DNA of 64,000 nucleotides from Promicromonospora sp. Populi (GCF_041081105.1 NZ_CP163528.1:3472001-3536000); one strand, 5' to 3'; shown: positions 8,296-15,987, counted from the first letter of the stretch. Notes: generated by a model from the letters alone, not told the origin. A program made the numbers and translations.

Positions 8296-9382
8296 AGAGG
8301 GAGCTTCCTCTGCGGAGGCGCACGCGATCGGGGCCGACGCCGCCGCGGATCTTGCGTCGACGCTCAAGGCCATCGCCGACCCGCTGCGGCTCCGCATGCT
8401 GTCGGCCATCGCGAGCTCACCCACCGGCGAGACGACGGCAGGTGAGCTCGCGACGCTGACCGCCGTCTCGCAGCCCACCGTGTCGCACCACCTCAAGGTG
8501 CTGCGGGACGTCGGCCTGCTCACCTCGGACCGCCGCGGCACCTGGGTCTGGTATCGCATCGCGCCCGCGTACCGGGGTGCGGTCACCACCCTGCTCGACC
8601 GGTTCGCCCCGGCGGCCGTCGAGGTGCACGGCGGCCTGGCCGGAGCCGCCGCGGCGGGAAGCGCGGCGGCGGGACACGGCGAGGTGGCCGGTCTCGACAA
8701 CGTGGAGCCGGCCCTCGACCGGCTCGCGACTTCGCTTGCCGAACGGTTCCCCGGCACGCCCGAGCGTGAGTGCTTGCGCGTGGTCCGGGAGTCGTTCGCG
8801 GCGCTTGCCCGCCGCGGCGGCCACGCCGCCTACCTCGTCCCCCTCACCGAGCACTTCGCGCGGCAGCGCATCATCGACGCCGAGAAGGTGCGGGCGCTGG
8901 ACGCCGAGCACAAGCCGCAGGTGCTCTTCGTGTGCGTCGCCAACGCCGGGCGGTCGCAGCTCGCCGCGGCGCTGATGCAGCACTACGCCGGCGACCGGGT
9001 GGTGGTCCGGTCCGCCGGTTCGGCACCCGCGAGCGACGTGCACGCGGCAGTGCGCACCATCCTCGACGAGCTCGGCGACCCGGTCGCCGCGGACACGGTC
9101 GACGACGTCAGCCGCTTCTACCCCAAGCCTCTGACCGACGACGCCGTCCGCGCGGCCGACGTCGTGGTGACGATGGGCTGCGGTGACGCCTGCCCGATCC
9201 TGCCGGGGAAGCGGTACGAGGACTGGATGGTCGGCGACCCCGCGCTGGCCTCCCCGGCCGGGGTCGCCGCCATCCGGGACGAGCTGGACGGGCGGGTGCG
9301 CGGGCTGCTCGCGTCGCTGCTGACGTCTCCACCGACACCCGGACCAACGGCCCGGCCGACCACGACCGGAGAATCTCGATGA
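8285..9382 (+). CDS. ArsR repressor fused to LMW-phosphatase-type arsenate reductase
   Basis: A 365-residue fusion. Residues about 20-105 are an ArsR winged helix (LKAIADPLRLRMLSAI, SQPTVSHHLKVLRDVGLL). Residues about 140-200 form the three-helix segment (DRLATSLAERF) seen in actinobacterial arsenate reductases. Residues about 213-350 are a low-molecular-weight phosphatase fold with P-loop CVANAGRSQ (Cys217) and MGCGDACP (Cys299, Cys303). Most relatives read CVHNAGRS, so Ala replaces His. The HTH has no ELCVCDL-type cysteine pair, so how it senses arsenic is unclear. It heads a four-gene operon; its stop overlaps the next ATG (ATGA). Rhodanese, second ArsC and aquaporin genes support an arsenic role. 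Confidence 0.88.
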   Translation: MSIQEGASSAEAHAIGADAAADLASTLKAIADPLRLRMLSAIASSPTGETTAGELATLTAVSQPTVSHHLKVLRDVGLLTSDRRGTWVWYRIAPAYRGAVTTLLDRFAPAAVEVHGGLAGAAAAGSAAAGHGEVAGLDNVEPALDRLATSLAERFPGTPERECLRVVRESFAALARRGGHAAYLVPLTEHFARQRIIDAEKVRALDAEHKPQVLFVCVANAGRSQLAAALMQHYAGDRVVVRSAGSAPASDVHAAVRTILDELGDPVAADTVDDVSRFYPKPLTDDAVRAADVVVTMGCGDACPILPGKRYEDWMVGDPALASPAGVAAIRDELDGRVRGLLASLLTSPPTPGPTARPTTTGESR

Positions 9383-11106
9383 GCGCCTCGGCGAGGCCGT
9401 GGCAGCCCCGGCCGTTGAAGGTCGTCATCGTCGGATCGGTCGCGGCCGGCACATCGGCGGCCGCCAAGGCTCGGCGCAACACCGAGACCGCGCAGATCAC
9501 CGTGTACGAGCGCGACCACGACATCTCCTACTCCGGGTGCGGCCTGCCCTACTTCGTCGGCGGGGAGGTCGACGGGATCGACGAGCTGACGCCGCGCGAC
9601 CCGGCCTGGTTCAAGGCCCGGTACAACGTCGACGTGCGCACCGGGCACGAGGTCACCGCCGTGGATGCGGAGGCCCGCACCGTGACGGTCCGTGACCTGA
9701 CCACCGGCCGCACCTTCGTTGACGGCTACGACGAGCTGGTGCTGGCGACGGGTGTGCGCAGCGTGGTCCCGCCGCTCGCCGGCATAGACCTGCCAGGGGT
9801 GTTCACGGTCCGCAACCCGTCCGATGCGCGGGCGATCCGCGAATGGGTCGAGCAGCGCCAGGTGCGCCGCGCCGTCGTCGTGGGCGCCGGCTACATCGGG
9901 CTGGAGATGACCGAGCAGCTCACCAGGCGCGGCATCGAGGTGACCGTGGTCGAGGCGCTGGAGCACGCGATGCCCCGGATGGACACCGACATGTCCGCGC
10001 GCGTCGATGCGGAGCTGCGCCGCAACGAGGTCGACCTGCGCCTGTCCACACGCGTCGCCGCGATCGAGGGGGACGACGACGGTGTGACCGGCGTGCGCGT
10101 CGGTTCGCCGGACGACGGCGATACCGTCCCGGCCGACCTGGTGATCGTCGCGGTGGGCGTGCGGCCCAACCTGGAGCTTGCGCAGCAGGCCGGGGTGCGG
10201 ATCGGTCCCACGCACGCAATCGCCGTCGACCGGCAGGGCCGTACCAGCGTGAAGCACCTGTGGGCGGTGGGAGATGTCGCCGAGTCGTTCAACCTCATCA
10301 CCGGCGAGCCGATGTGGGTGCCGCTCGGCTCCACCGCGAACAAGACGGGCCGCATCGCCGGCGACGCGATGACCGGGGGCAGGCTCGAGCACCGCGGAAT
10401 CCTCGGCACCTCCATCGTGCGTGTATTCGATCTGGGTGTCGCCCAGACCGGGTTCACCGAGGAGCAGGCGCGCGCCGCCGGGTACGACATCGAGGTGCTG
10501 CACAACATCAAGCCCGACCGGCCGGAGTACCTGGGTGGCAAGCCCTTGGTGATCAAGGCCGTTGCCGACCGGGCCTCGAGCAGGCTGCTCGGCGCCCAGG
10601 TGATCGGGGCGTCAGGAGCGGACAAGCGGATCGACGTCCTGGCCACCGCGATCACCTTCGGCGCCCATGTCGCCGACCTGTTCCACCTCGATCTCGCCTA
10701 CTCCCCCACCTACGCCACCAAGGACCCGGTGCACTACACCGGCATGGCGCTGGCCAACGCGATCAGCGGTCAGGCGCCGCTCGTCACCCCGGCCGAGCTG
10801 GACCGGCGTCGGGCCGACGGAGAGCGGATCCAGGTGGTGGACGTGCGCTCCGCGAAGGACCGTGCGAAGTCCGCCGTGCCGGACTCGGTGCACATCCCCC
10901 TGGACCAGCTGCGGCAGCGGTCGGGCGAGCTTGATCCGAACCTGCCCACAGTGACCTACTGCAACAAGGGTGTCACCGGGAACGCGGGCCAGAACGTGCT
11001 GCGCAACCTCGGCTTCTCCGACGTCGCGAACCTCTCGGGCGGGAACCAGAACTACCAGCAGAGCCACCGGACGCGCGCCCCGGCGCCGTCCCGAGCAGAC
11101 CACTAG
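9379..11106 (+). CDS. FAD-dependent CoA-disulfide reductase with C-terminal rhodanese domain
   Basis: A 575-residue CoADR-RHD-type enzyme. The FAD fold is at VVIVGSVAAGTSAAAKARR and the single redox cysteine in SYSGCGLPY (Cys54), the hallmark of CoA-disulfide/persulfide reductases. AVVVGAGYIGLEMTEQL binds NAD(P)H and HLWAVGDVAE closes the FAD site. The C-terminal 100 residues are a rhodanese domain with active-site Cys in TYCNKGVTGNAG. Known relatives reduce CoA disulfide, polysulfide or CoA persulfide. It is translationally coupled to the ArsR-ArsC gene and followed by arsC, suggesting thiol redox support for arsenate reduction or handling of As-S species; this is inference from context. Confidence 0.88.
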   Translation: MSASARPWQPRPLKVVIVGSVAAGTSAAAKARRNTETAQITVYERDHDISYSGCGLPYFVGGEVDGIDELTPRDPAWFKARYNVDVRTGHEVTAVDAEARTVTVRDLTTGRTFVDGYDELVLATGVRSVVPPLAGIDLPGVFTVRNPSDARAIREWVEQRQVRRAVVVGAGYIGLEMTEQLTRRGIEVTVVEALEHAMPRMDTDMSARVDAELRRNEVDLRLSTRVAAIEGDDDGVTGVRVGSPDDGDTVPADLVIVAVGVRPNLELAQQAGVRIGPTHAIAVDRQGRTSVKHLWAVGDVAESFNLITGEPMWVPLGSTANKTGRIAGDAMTGGRLEHRGILGTSIVRVFDLGVAQTGFTEEQARAAGYDIEVLHNIKPDRPEYLGGKPLVIKAVADRASSRLLGAQVIGASGADKRIDVLATAITFGAHVADLFHLDLAYSPTYATKDPVHYTGMALANAISGQAPLVTPAELDRRRADGERIQVVDVRSAKDRAKSAVPDSVHIPLDQLRQRSGELDPNLPTVTYCNKGVTGNAGQNVLRNLGFSDVANLSGGNQNYQQSHRTRAPAPSRADH

Positions 11107-11139
11107 TCCGAACGATCCACGTACCGCAATGGAGAGCCC

Positions 11140-11592
11140 GTGTCCGAGCCCCAGACCCAGACCCAGACCCAGACCCAGACCCAGACCAAGCCGTCCGCCC
11201 TGTTCGTCTGCGTGCACAATGCGGGCCGGTCCCAGATGGCCGCGGGTTTCCTCCGCGCGCTGTCCGACGGCGCCGTCGAGGTCCGGTCCGCCGGGTCCAT
11301 GCCCGCCGAGATGATCAACCCGGTCGCCGTGGAGGCCATGCTCGAGAAGGGCATAGACATCCGCGAGGAGAGGCCGAAGGTGCTGACCACCGAGGCGGTC
11401 GAGGCGTCCGACGCCGTCATCACCATGGGCTGCGGCGACGCCTGCCCCTACTACCCCGGCAAGAACTACCAGGACTGGGAGCTCGACGACCCGGCAGGCC
11501 AGGGCATCGAGGCCATCCGCCCCATCCGCGACGAGATCGAGCGGCGCGTACGCGGCCTGATCGCCGAGCTCGGCGTGCAGCCGGTCGCGTGA
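11140..11592 (+). CDS. arsC: Arsenate reductase, LMW-phosphatase type
   Basis: A 150-residue thiol-dependent arsenate reductase converting As(V) to As(III). The P-loop CVHNAGRSQMA is canonical, followed by VRSAGSMPA and MGCGDACPYYPGKNYQDW, the actinobacterial signature. The start is GTG 11140, preceded by GGAGAG; the ATG at 11129 is out of frame. The N-terminus carries six Gln-Thr dipeptides encoded by a hexanucleotide repeat. Actinobacterial ArsCs of this type use either thioredoxin or mycothiol; the sequence alone does not settle which. It shares 4 bp with the aquaporin gene that follows. Confidence 0.93.
   Translation: MSEPQTQTQTQTQTQTKPSALFVCVHNAGRSQMAAGFLRALSDGAVEVRSAGSMPAEMINPVAVEAMLEKGIDIREERPKVLTTEAVEASDAVITMGCGDACPYYPGKNYQDWELDDPAGQGIEAIRPIRDEIERRVRGLIAELGVQPVA
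11152..11187 (+). repeat. Hexanucleotide microsatellite (CAGACC x6) in arsC
   Basis: Six exact copies of CAGACC encode (Gln-Thr)6 directly after codon 4 of arsC. Copy-number changes would keep frame, so slippage would alter only the length of the N-terminal tail. Confidence 0.95.
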
Positions 11593-12356
11593 GCGCATCT
11601 CGTCCCGTCCCCGGCCCCGCGCCGTTGTGGCGGCGGGTGGCCGGCGAGGCCCTCGGGACCGGGCTGCTGGTCGCGACGGTGGTCGGGTCCGGTATCGCAG
11701 CAGCGAACCTGTCGCCCGACGACGTCGGACTGCAGCTCCTGGAGAACTCGATCGCCACCGCGCTCGGCCTCGCCGTGCTGATCTCCGTGCTCGGGCCCGT
11801 GAGCGGAGCGCACCTCAATCCCGTGGTGACCCTGGTGGACCAGGTCCTCGGCCCGCGCGAGCCTGCCGGGAGGCGGCTCGGCGAGGTCGCCGCCTACATC
11901 GGCGCGCAGGTAGCCGGCGCGATCGGGGGCGCACTGCTGGCGAACGCCATGTTCGGTGAGCCGACGTCGATCGCGACCACGGAGCGGGAGTCGGGCGCCG
12001 CGTTCCTCGCCGAGGTTGTTGCCACGGCGGGCCTCGTCCTGGTGATCTTCGGCCTGATGCGCGCCGGGCGCGCCGGCCTGGTCGCCCCGGCCGTGGGCGC
12101 CTACATCGGCGCTGCGTACTGGTTCACCAGCTCGACAGCGTTCGCCAACCCGGCCGTCACCGTGGGCCGCATGTTCAGCGACACCTTCGCGGGGATCGCG
12201 CCCGGCTCCGTGCTGCCGTTTGTGCTGGCGCAGCTGGTCGGCGGGGCGATCGGCGTCGGGCTGACCGCCGTGCTGTACCCGGCCCGACCCGGGCCGGGTA
12301 CAGCGGGGTCAGTCGGCCGACCGGCCGTGCGCCACTCCCGTGCTGAAGCCGACTGA
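11589..12356 (+). CDS. Aquaporin-family channel, probable arsenite exit (AqpS-like)
   Basis: A 255-residue MIP-family channel with six helices and two half-helix motifs: AHLNPVVT (first NPA changed to NPV) and FANPAVTVGR. The arginine that normally follows the second NPA (NPAR) is replaced by Val, which widens the filter and fits passage of uncharged As(OH)3. In Sinorhizobium meliloti a channel in the ars operon (AqpS) exports arsenite down its gradient after ArsC makes it; the same arrangement is seen here and no ArsB or Acr3 gene is nearby. It overlaps arsC by 4 bp, and its last 48 bp overlap the convergent monooxygenase gene. Confidence 0.88.
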   Translation: MSASRPVPGPAPLWRRVAGEALGTGLLVATVVGSGIAAANLSPDDVGLQLLENSIATALGLAVLISVLGPVSGAHLNPVVTLVDQVLGPREPAGRRLGEVAAYIGAQVAGAIGGALLANAMFGEPTSIATTERESGAAFLAEVVATAGLVLVIFGLMRAGRAGLVAPAVGAYIGAAYWFTSSTAFANPAVTVGRMFSDTFAGIAPGSVLPFVLAQLVGGAIGVGLTAVLYPARPGPGTAGSVGRPAVRHSRAEAD

Positions 12357-13865
12357 TCCGGTCGGCACTGATCCCGTTGCCGGCGTGCCCGCCGGCGCTG
12401 CCCCGATCGTGACCTGCTGGGAGCCGGCCGGAGCGGCACAGCACGACCCGGACCCTGAGGTGGCGAGCTCTGGCGAGACGACCCCGTCCTCGTCGGCGGC
12501 CATGGCGAGGTCGGACGAGCAGACGCCGGTCTGCGGGAGGTTCAGCTCGACGGAGTCGGCCGCCGCACGATCGCCGGCCAGCGCGGCGGCGATGGACCGG
12601 ACCTGCTCGTACCCGGTGGCAAGGAGGAAGGTCGGGGCCCTGCCGTAGGACTTCATGCCCACCAGGTAGAAACCGGCGTCCGGGTGCGCGAGCTGGGCCT
12701 CGCCGTGCGCGGGGACGGTGCCGCAGGAGTGGAAGTTCGGGTCGATGAGCGACGCGATCTGCCGGGGCGCCTCCACCACGGGGTCGAGGTCGAGCCGGAC
12801 CTCCCGCAGCATCGCCAGGTCAGGCCGGAAGCCGGTGGCGGCCGCGATGTTGTGCACGGTCAGGTCGAGGACGCCGTCGTCGCCGTCGCGGCGCGCCGTG
12901 CCGAGGACGCGCACCGTGTCTCCGCCGACGGATTCGTTGGTGCCGACCGACGGCACGAGCCGGTCGATCACCACCCGGGTGAGCAGCTCGATCCGACCAG
13001 CCTGCACCGCGTCGCGCAGCCGGGTGCCGAGCAGGCCACGCGCGGGAAGCTCGTCGTCCGCCCCGCCGCCGTACAGGCGGCGCGGCGATCCGCTACGGAT
13101 CGCCCAGGTGATCCTGGTCCTGGGTGCGTCTTGTTCGGGTGTGTCCTGCTCGGCGAGCTCGACCAGGCTGAGCAGGGTGTTCGCCGCCGAGTGGCCCATG
13201 CCGACCACCAGCGTGTGTCGGCCGGCGAACAGGTCCCGGTCACGGCCGAGCACGTCCGGCAGGGCGCCCCTGAGGAAGCGCGCCGACGTCTCCTCGCCCA
13301 TGGCGGGCAGGCCCGAGGTCCCCAGCGGGTTGGGCCGCTCGAAGGTTCCGGACGCGTCGATCACCGCCTGCGCGCGGATCTCCTCGACAGCGCCGACGAG
13401 ACCAGCGCTGGCACCTTCCGCAGGTCCGGTAGTGACCCGCACCAGGTAGGGCAGCCGCTCGCGCCCCAGCGAGCGGGAGCGGTCCGCGCCGTCCCTGGTC
13501 ACGGCGAGCACCCGCACGCCATAGCGGATCTGCGCCCCGGCGGACTCGACGAGCGCGGCAGCCAGTGGTTCGAGGTAACGCTCGACGAGGTCAGCGCCCG
13601 CAGGTAGCGCGTCCGGGTCGGGCTCGTCCCACTGGTCTTCCTCCGTGCCGGAGGTGAGCAGACGGCGGGCGGCGGCGTCGACGTCGTACCGCCATGGCGA
13701 AAAGAGCCGCACATGCCCCCATTGCGCGACGGCGGCCCCAGGGCCGTCGCCGGCCTCCAGGACCAGGGGTTCGAGCCCGCGCTCGGCGAGGTGGGCCGCG
13801 GCGGCCAGGCCTACTGGACCCGCGCCGATCACCACGACCGGAAGGTTCTGCGCTGTCGTCGTCAT
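12309..13865 (-). CDS. Flavin-dependent monooxygenase-like protein of the arsenic cluster (ArsO-type)
   Basis: A 518-residue FAD/NAD(P)-binding oxidoreductase. The FAD fold is at VVVIGAGPVGLAAAAHLAERG, a second Rossmann motif at TLVVGMGHSAANTLLSL, and GFYLVGMKSYGRAPTFLLATGYEQVR lies near the C-terminus. It resembles flavin-containing monooxygenases found beside arsR/arsC genes. The tail is unusual, with VCSSDLA and SGSCCAAP cysteines that could bind As(III). ATG 13865 is preceded by GACGGGAAC; an in-frame ATG at 13901 is possible. It shares a promoter region with arsR (13985) and overlaps the aquaporin gene end to end by 48 bp. The substrate is not proven. Confidence 0.8.
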   Translation of the reverse strand: MTTTAQNLPVVVIGAGPVGLAAAAHLAERGLEPLVLEAGDGPGAAVAQWGHVRLFSPWRYDVDAAARRLLTSGTEEDQWDEPDPDALPAGADLVERYLEPLAAALVESAGAQIRYGVRVLAVTRDGADRSRSLGRERLPYLVRVTTGPAEGASAGLVGAVEEIRAQAVIDASGTFERPNPLGTSGLPAMGEETSARFLRGALPDVLGRDRDLFAGRHTLVVGMGHSAANTLLSLVELAEQDTPEQDAPRTRITWAIRSGSPRRLYGGGADDELPARGLLGTRLRDAVQAGRIELLTRVVIDRLVPSVGTNESVGGDTVRVLGTARRDGDDGVLDLTVHNIAAATGFRPDLAMLREVRLDLDPVVEAPRQIASLIDPNFHSCGTVPAHGEAQLAHPDAGFYLVGMKSYGRAPTFLLATGYEQVRSIAAALAGDRAAADSVELNLPQTGVCSSDLAMAADEDGVVSPELATSGSGSCCAAPAGSQQVTIGAAPAGTPATGSVPTGSVGFSTGVAHGRSAD

Positions 13866-13922
13866 GTTCCCGTCACCATCTTCTCTGTTCGTCGCTGTCA
13901 TGCACTGTCGGTCAGATTGAAG

Positions 13923-13970
13923 AACTTCGATGCGTTACTGAGCAGAACATATCCAGAAACTTCGATGCGT
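13923..13970. promoter_or_regulatory. 13-bp direct repeats in the arsR/monooxygenase divergent promoter
   Basis: AACTTCGATGCGT occurs identically at 13923-13935 and 13958-13970, a 35-bp period, in the gap between the divergent arsR and monooxygenase genes. The first copy is preceded by GAAG, giving GAAG-AA-CTTC symmetry. A pair of ArsR operator sites controlling both directions is the likely meaning. Confidence 0.55.
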
Positions 13971-13984
13971 GGCAAGATGGGGGC

Positions 13985-14350
13985 ATGACGACGATCGCGA
14001 TCGAGACCACACCGGCAGCTTCGCCGTCCGGCGCCTGCTGCGCTCCCCTCGTCCGGGAAGCTGCCGACCCGGCCGCCGCCGCGGAGCTCGCCCGCTCCTT
14101 CAAGGCGCTGGGCGACCCCACCCGGGTGCGGCTGCTCTCGATCGTCGCGGCGCACGACGGCGGCGAGGCCTGCGTGTGCGACCTCACCGAGCCGGTCGGC
14201 CTGAGCCAGCCCACGGTGAGCCACCACCTGAAGATCCTGGTCGACGCCGGTCTGCTCGCCCGGGAGCAGCGGGGCAAGTGGGCCTACTACTCGGTGGTGC
14301 CCGGGTCCCTCGACCGGCTCGGTGCGTTGCTCAACGAGGCGGCGAAGTAG
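13985..14350 (+). CDS. arsR: ArsR-family arsenic-responsive repressor
   Basis: A 121-residue winged-helix repressor. LARSFKALGDPTRVRLLSIV, ACVCDLTEPVGLSQPTVSHH and LLAREQRGKWAYYSVVP cover the full HTH. Possible As(III) ligands are Cys18-Cys19 in the N-terminal GACCAP and Cys63/Cys65 in ACVCDL; a Cys-Cys pair plus an HTH cysteine is the arrangement described for Corynebacterium glutamicum ArsR. The start ATG 13985 follows GGGGGC. It is divergent from the monooxygenase gene with repeated operator-like sites between. It therefore looks like a second regulator in the cluster, with a metal site that the ArsR-ArsC fusion lacks. Confidence 0.93.
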   Translation: MTTIAIETTPAASPSGACCAPLVREAADPAAAAELARSFKALGDPTRVRLLSIVAAHDGGEACVCDLTEPVGLSQPTVSHHLKILVDAGLLAREQRGKWAYYSVVPGSLDRLGALLNEAAK

Positions 14351-14455
14351 CAGGATCGCGCGGGCGGTCGGGGCCTCGGCGGGGAGTGTCAGTGACCAGG
14401 TGCAAGGTAGGAGCGTAAGCACTCCTCGTATGACCACCTCTTGAAGGGCCGAGTC

Positions 14456-15229
14456 ATGACCGAACCCACGTCCACCGAGCAGACTTCCGCAGACGGCAAG
14501 GGCGCCGCGCCCGTGTCCGGCGGGATCGGCACTCTGAAGACCGTGGCCCTGGACGTCCCTGACCTCGCCGTCGAGGCCACCTTCTGGACGGCCCTGACGG
14601 GCGGTGCCGTCGACAAAGATTCCGACGACTGGGACTGGGTCACCGTGGTCACTCCCGACCAGTGGCGCATCGCGTTCCAGCTTGCGCCTGACCACATAGC
14701 ACCGCAGTGGCCGGGTCAGGAGCACCCCCAGCAGGCGCACCTCGACCTGTACGTACCGGACCTGGCGGCCGGGAGCGCCCGCGCGGTGGAGCTCGGGGCG
14801 CGCGTCCTGCGGGAGAGCGAGCAGTGGATCACCCTCGCCGACCCCGCCGGGCATCCCTTCGACCTCTGTCTCAAGGAAGGGTCGGAGGGCGTCGCGGTCA
14901 TGGGCACCACGTTCGACTGCGCCGACGCATCGGCGCTCGCCCAGTTCTGGTCGGGTGTGCTGGGTCAGCCGGTGACCTACGACGCCGACGGCGTCGCCAT
15001 GCTCGGCGGCGACAGGCCGGTGCTCTTTCAGTCCGTCGAGGAGTACAACCCGCCGCGATGGCCGGATCCCGCTTACCCACAGCAGGTCCACCTCGACATC
15101 CGGGTGCCCGATCTCGATGCCGGCGAGGCAGCGGCACTCGCACTCGGTGCCGCACGCCTCCCCGGCCAGGGTGACGGGTTCCGGGTGTTCGCCGACCCGG
15201 CGGGGCATCCGTTCTGCCTGGTGCTCTGA
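14456..15229 (+). CDS. VOC (glyoxalase-like) protein, two tandem domains
   Basis: A 257-residue protein with two glyoxalase/bleomycin-resistance-type (VOC) halves, residues about 25-135 and 145-257. Each ends in a matching string (LADPAGHPFDLCL and FADPAGHPFCLVL) and each carries PQQxHLDxxVPDL, so it is an internal duplication of the Glyoxalase_6 type. Such proteins bind small molecules or metals; the substrate is unknown. ATG 14456 follows GAAGGGCC. A TTG at 14441 is in frame but less likely. It sits next to the arsenic cluster, and some VOC proteins (ArsI) cleave C-As bonds, but I see no cysteine pattern that supports that here. Confidence 0.87.
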   Translation: MTEPTSTEQTSADGKGAAPVSGGIGTLKTVALDVPDLAVEATFWTALTGGAVDKDSDDWDWVTVVTPDQWRIAFQLAPDHIAPQWPGQEHPQQAHLDLYVPDLAAGSARAVELGARVLRESEQWITLADPAGHPFDLCLKEGSEGVAVMGTTFDCADASALAQFWSGVLGQPVTYDADGVAMLGGDRPVLFQSVEEYNPPRWPDPAYPQQVHLDIRVPDLDAGEAAALALGAARLPGQGDGFRVFADPAGHPFCLVL

Positions 15230-15284
15230 CCGGGGCTGGTGCTCTGGCGCCGGCTGGCGCTCCGACTCGGGGCGGTTCGCCGGT

Positions 15285-15941
15285 TCAGGCGTGCGTGAGG
15301 GCGGGGTGGTCCGGGTGGTCCACCCGGACCACCAGGTCCGGCAAACCCTCGATCTCGCGTGCGTACTGCTCGTAGGCGGGGATCGTCCACGTCTGCTCGG
15401 GTGGCGTCCGACGCCGGATCGTGGCCGGCTTGAGCGAGAGGTGCACCGCGACGTCGACGTCGAGCCCCCGGCCGATCGCGAGTGCGCCGTCGAGCACCAG
15501 GACGGTTCCCGGCGCGGTGGACACGTAAGCGGAACGGGTGGCCCGATCGGTGTCCGGGTCGCGCAGGCTGGGCAGGTACTCCCGCCGCTCGACAACACGG
15601 GTCAGGGCCTCACGGTTCAGCGCACCGACGTCGATCCAGCTGTCGAGCAGGCTGTCCGGGTCCTCGCGCCCCCGCTCGAGGCGTAGCGACCGCGGTCGAA
15701 GGTAGTCACCGACGCTGACCCGGGCCGTGGGGCGGCCCGCCGCTTCGAGCGGCGCGACGAGCGCGTCGGCAAGCCGCTCCGGACGTGTGGACGGGTGCCC
15801 GTCGATGAGCAGCCGCACCGGAGAGCCGGCGTCGTGGCGCCCCGATGGCGCGCCAGCCCGGTCCCCCGAGCAGGCGAGGACGAGGTCGACGATGCGTTCG
15901 ACGAGGACCGTCTCGCTGACCGGCTCTGCGCGTGTGCTCAT
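15285..15941 (-). CDS. Uridine kinase-like protein with degenerate P-loop
   Basis: A 218-residue protein with the layout of the uridine-kinase/P-loop family: a beta strand and phosphate loop near residues 43-57, SVGDYLRPRSLRLERGREDPDS as in its relatives, and VLVLDGALA later. Where a Walker A (GxxxxGKT/S) is expected it has IDGHPSTRPERLADAL, without the Gly-Lys-Thr/Ser. The catalytic lysine is therefore gone and kinase activity is doubtful. It may be a regulator or a binding protein, or be drifting. The rest of the frame is intact with normal codon bias, which argues for selection. Confidence 0.75.
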   Translation of the reverse strand: MSTRAEPVSETVLVERIVDLVLACSGDRAGAPSGRHDAGSPVRLLIDGHPSTRPERLADALVAPLEAAGRPTARVSVGDYLRPRSLRLERGREDPDSLLDSWIDVGALNREALTRVVERREYLPSLRDPDTDRATRSAYVSTAPGTVLVLDGALAIGRGLDVDVAVHLSLKPATIRRRTPPEQTWTIPAYEQYAREIEGLPDLVVRVDHPDHPALTHA

Positions 15942-15987
15942 CGTGAGGTGACTCTAGGACGTGCGCTGGGTTCAGCGATCAATGGTG

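Noticed and set aside
11152..11187. Tandem CAGACC units as a CRISPR-like array
   Set aside because: Units are 6 bp with no spacers and lie in frame inside arsC.
13694..13984. Upstream extension of the arsR frame
   Set aside because: It overlaps the monooxygenase gene antisense and is Arg/Pro-rich; ArsR homology starts at ATG 13985.
14456..15229. Glyoxalase-like protein as an ArsI C-As lyase
   Set aside because: It sits beside the arsenic cluster, but it is a two-domain Glyoxalase_6 type without the vicinal cysteine pair expected of ArsI, and it has its own likely promoter.
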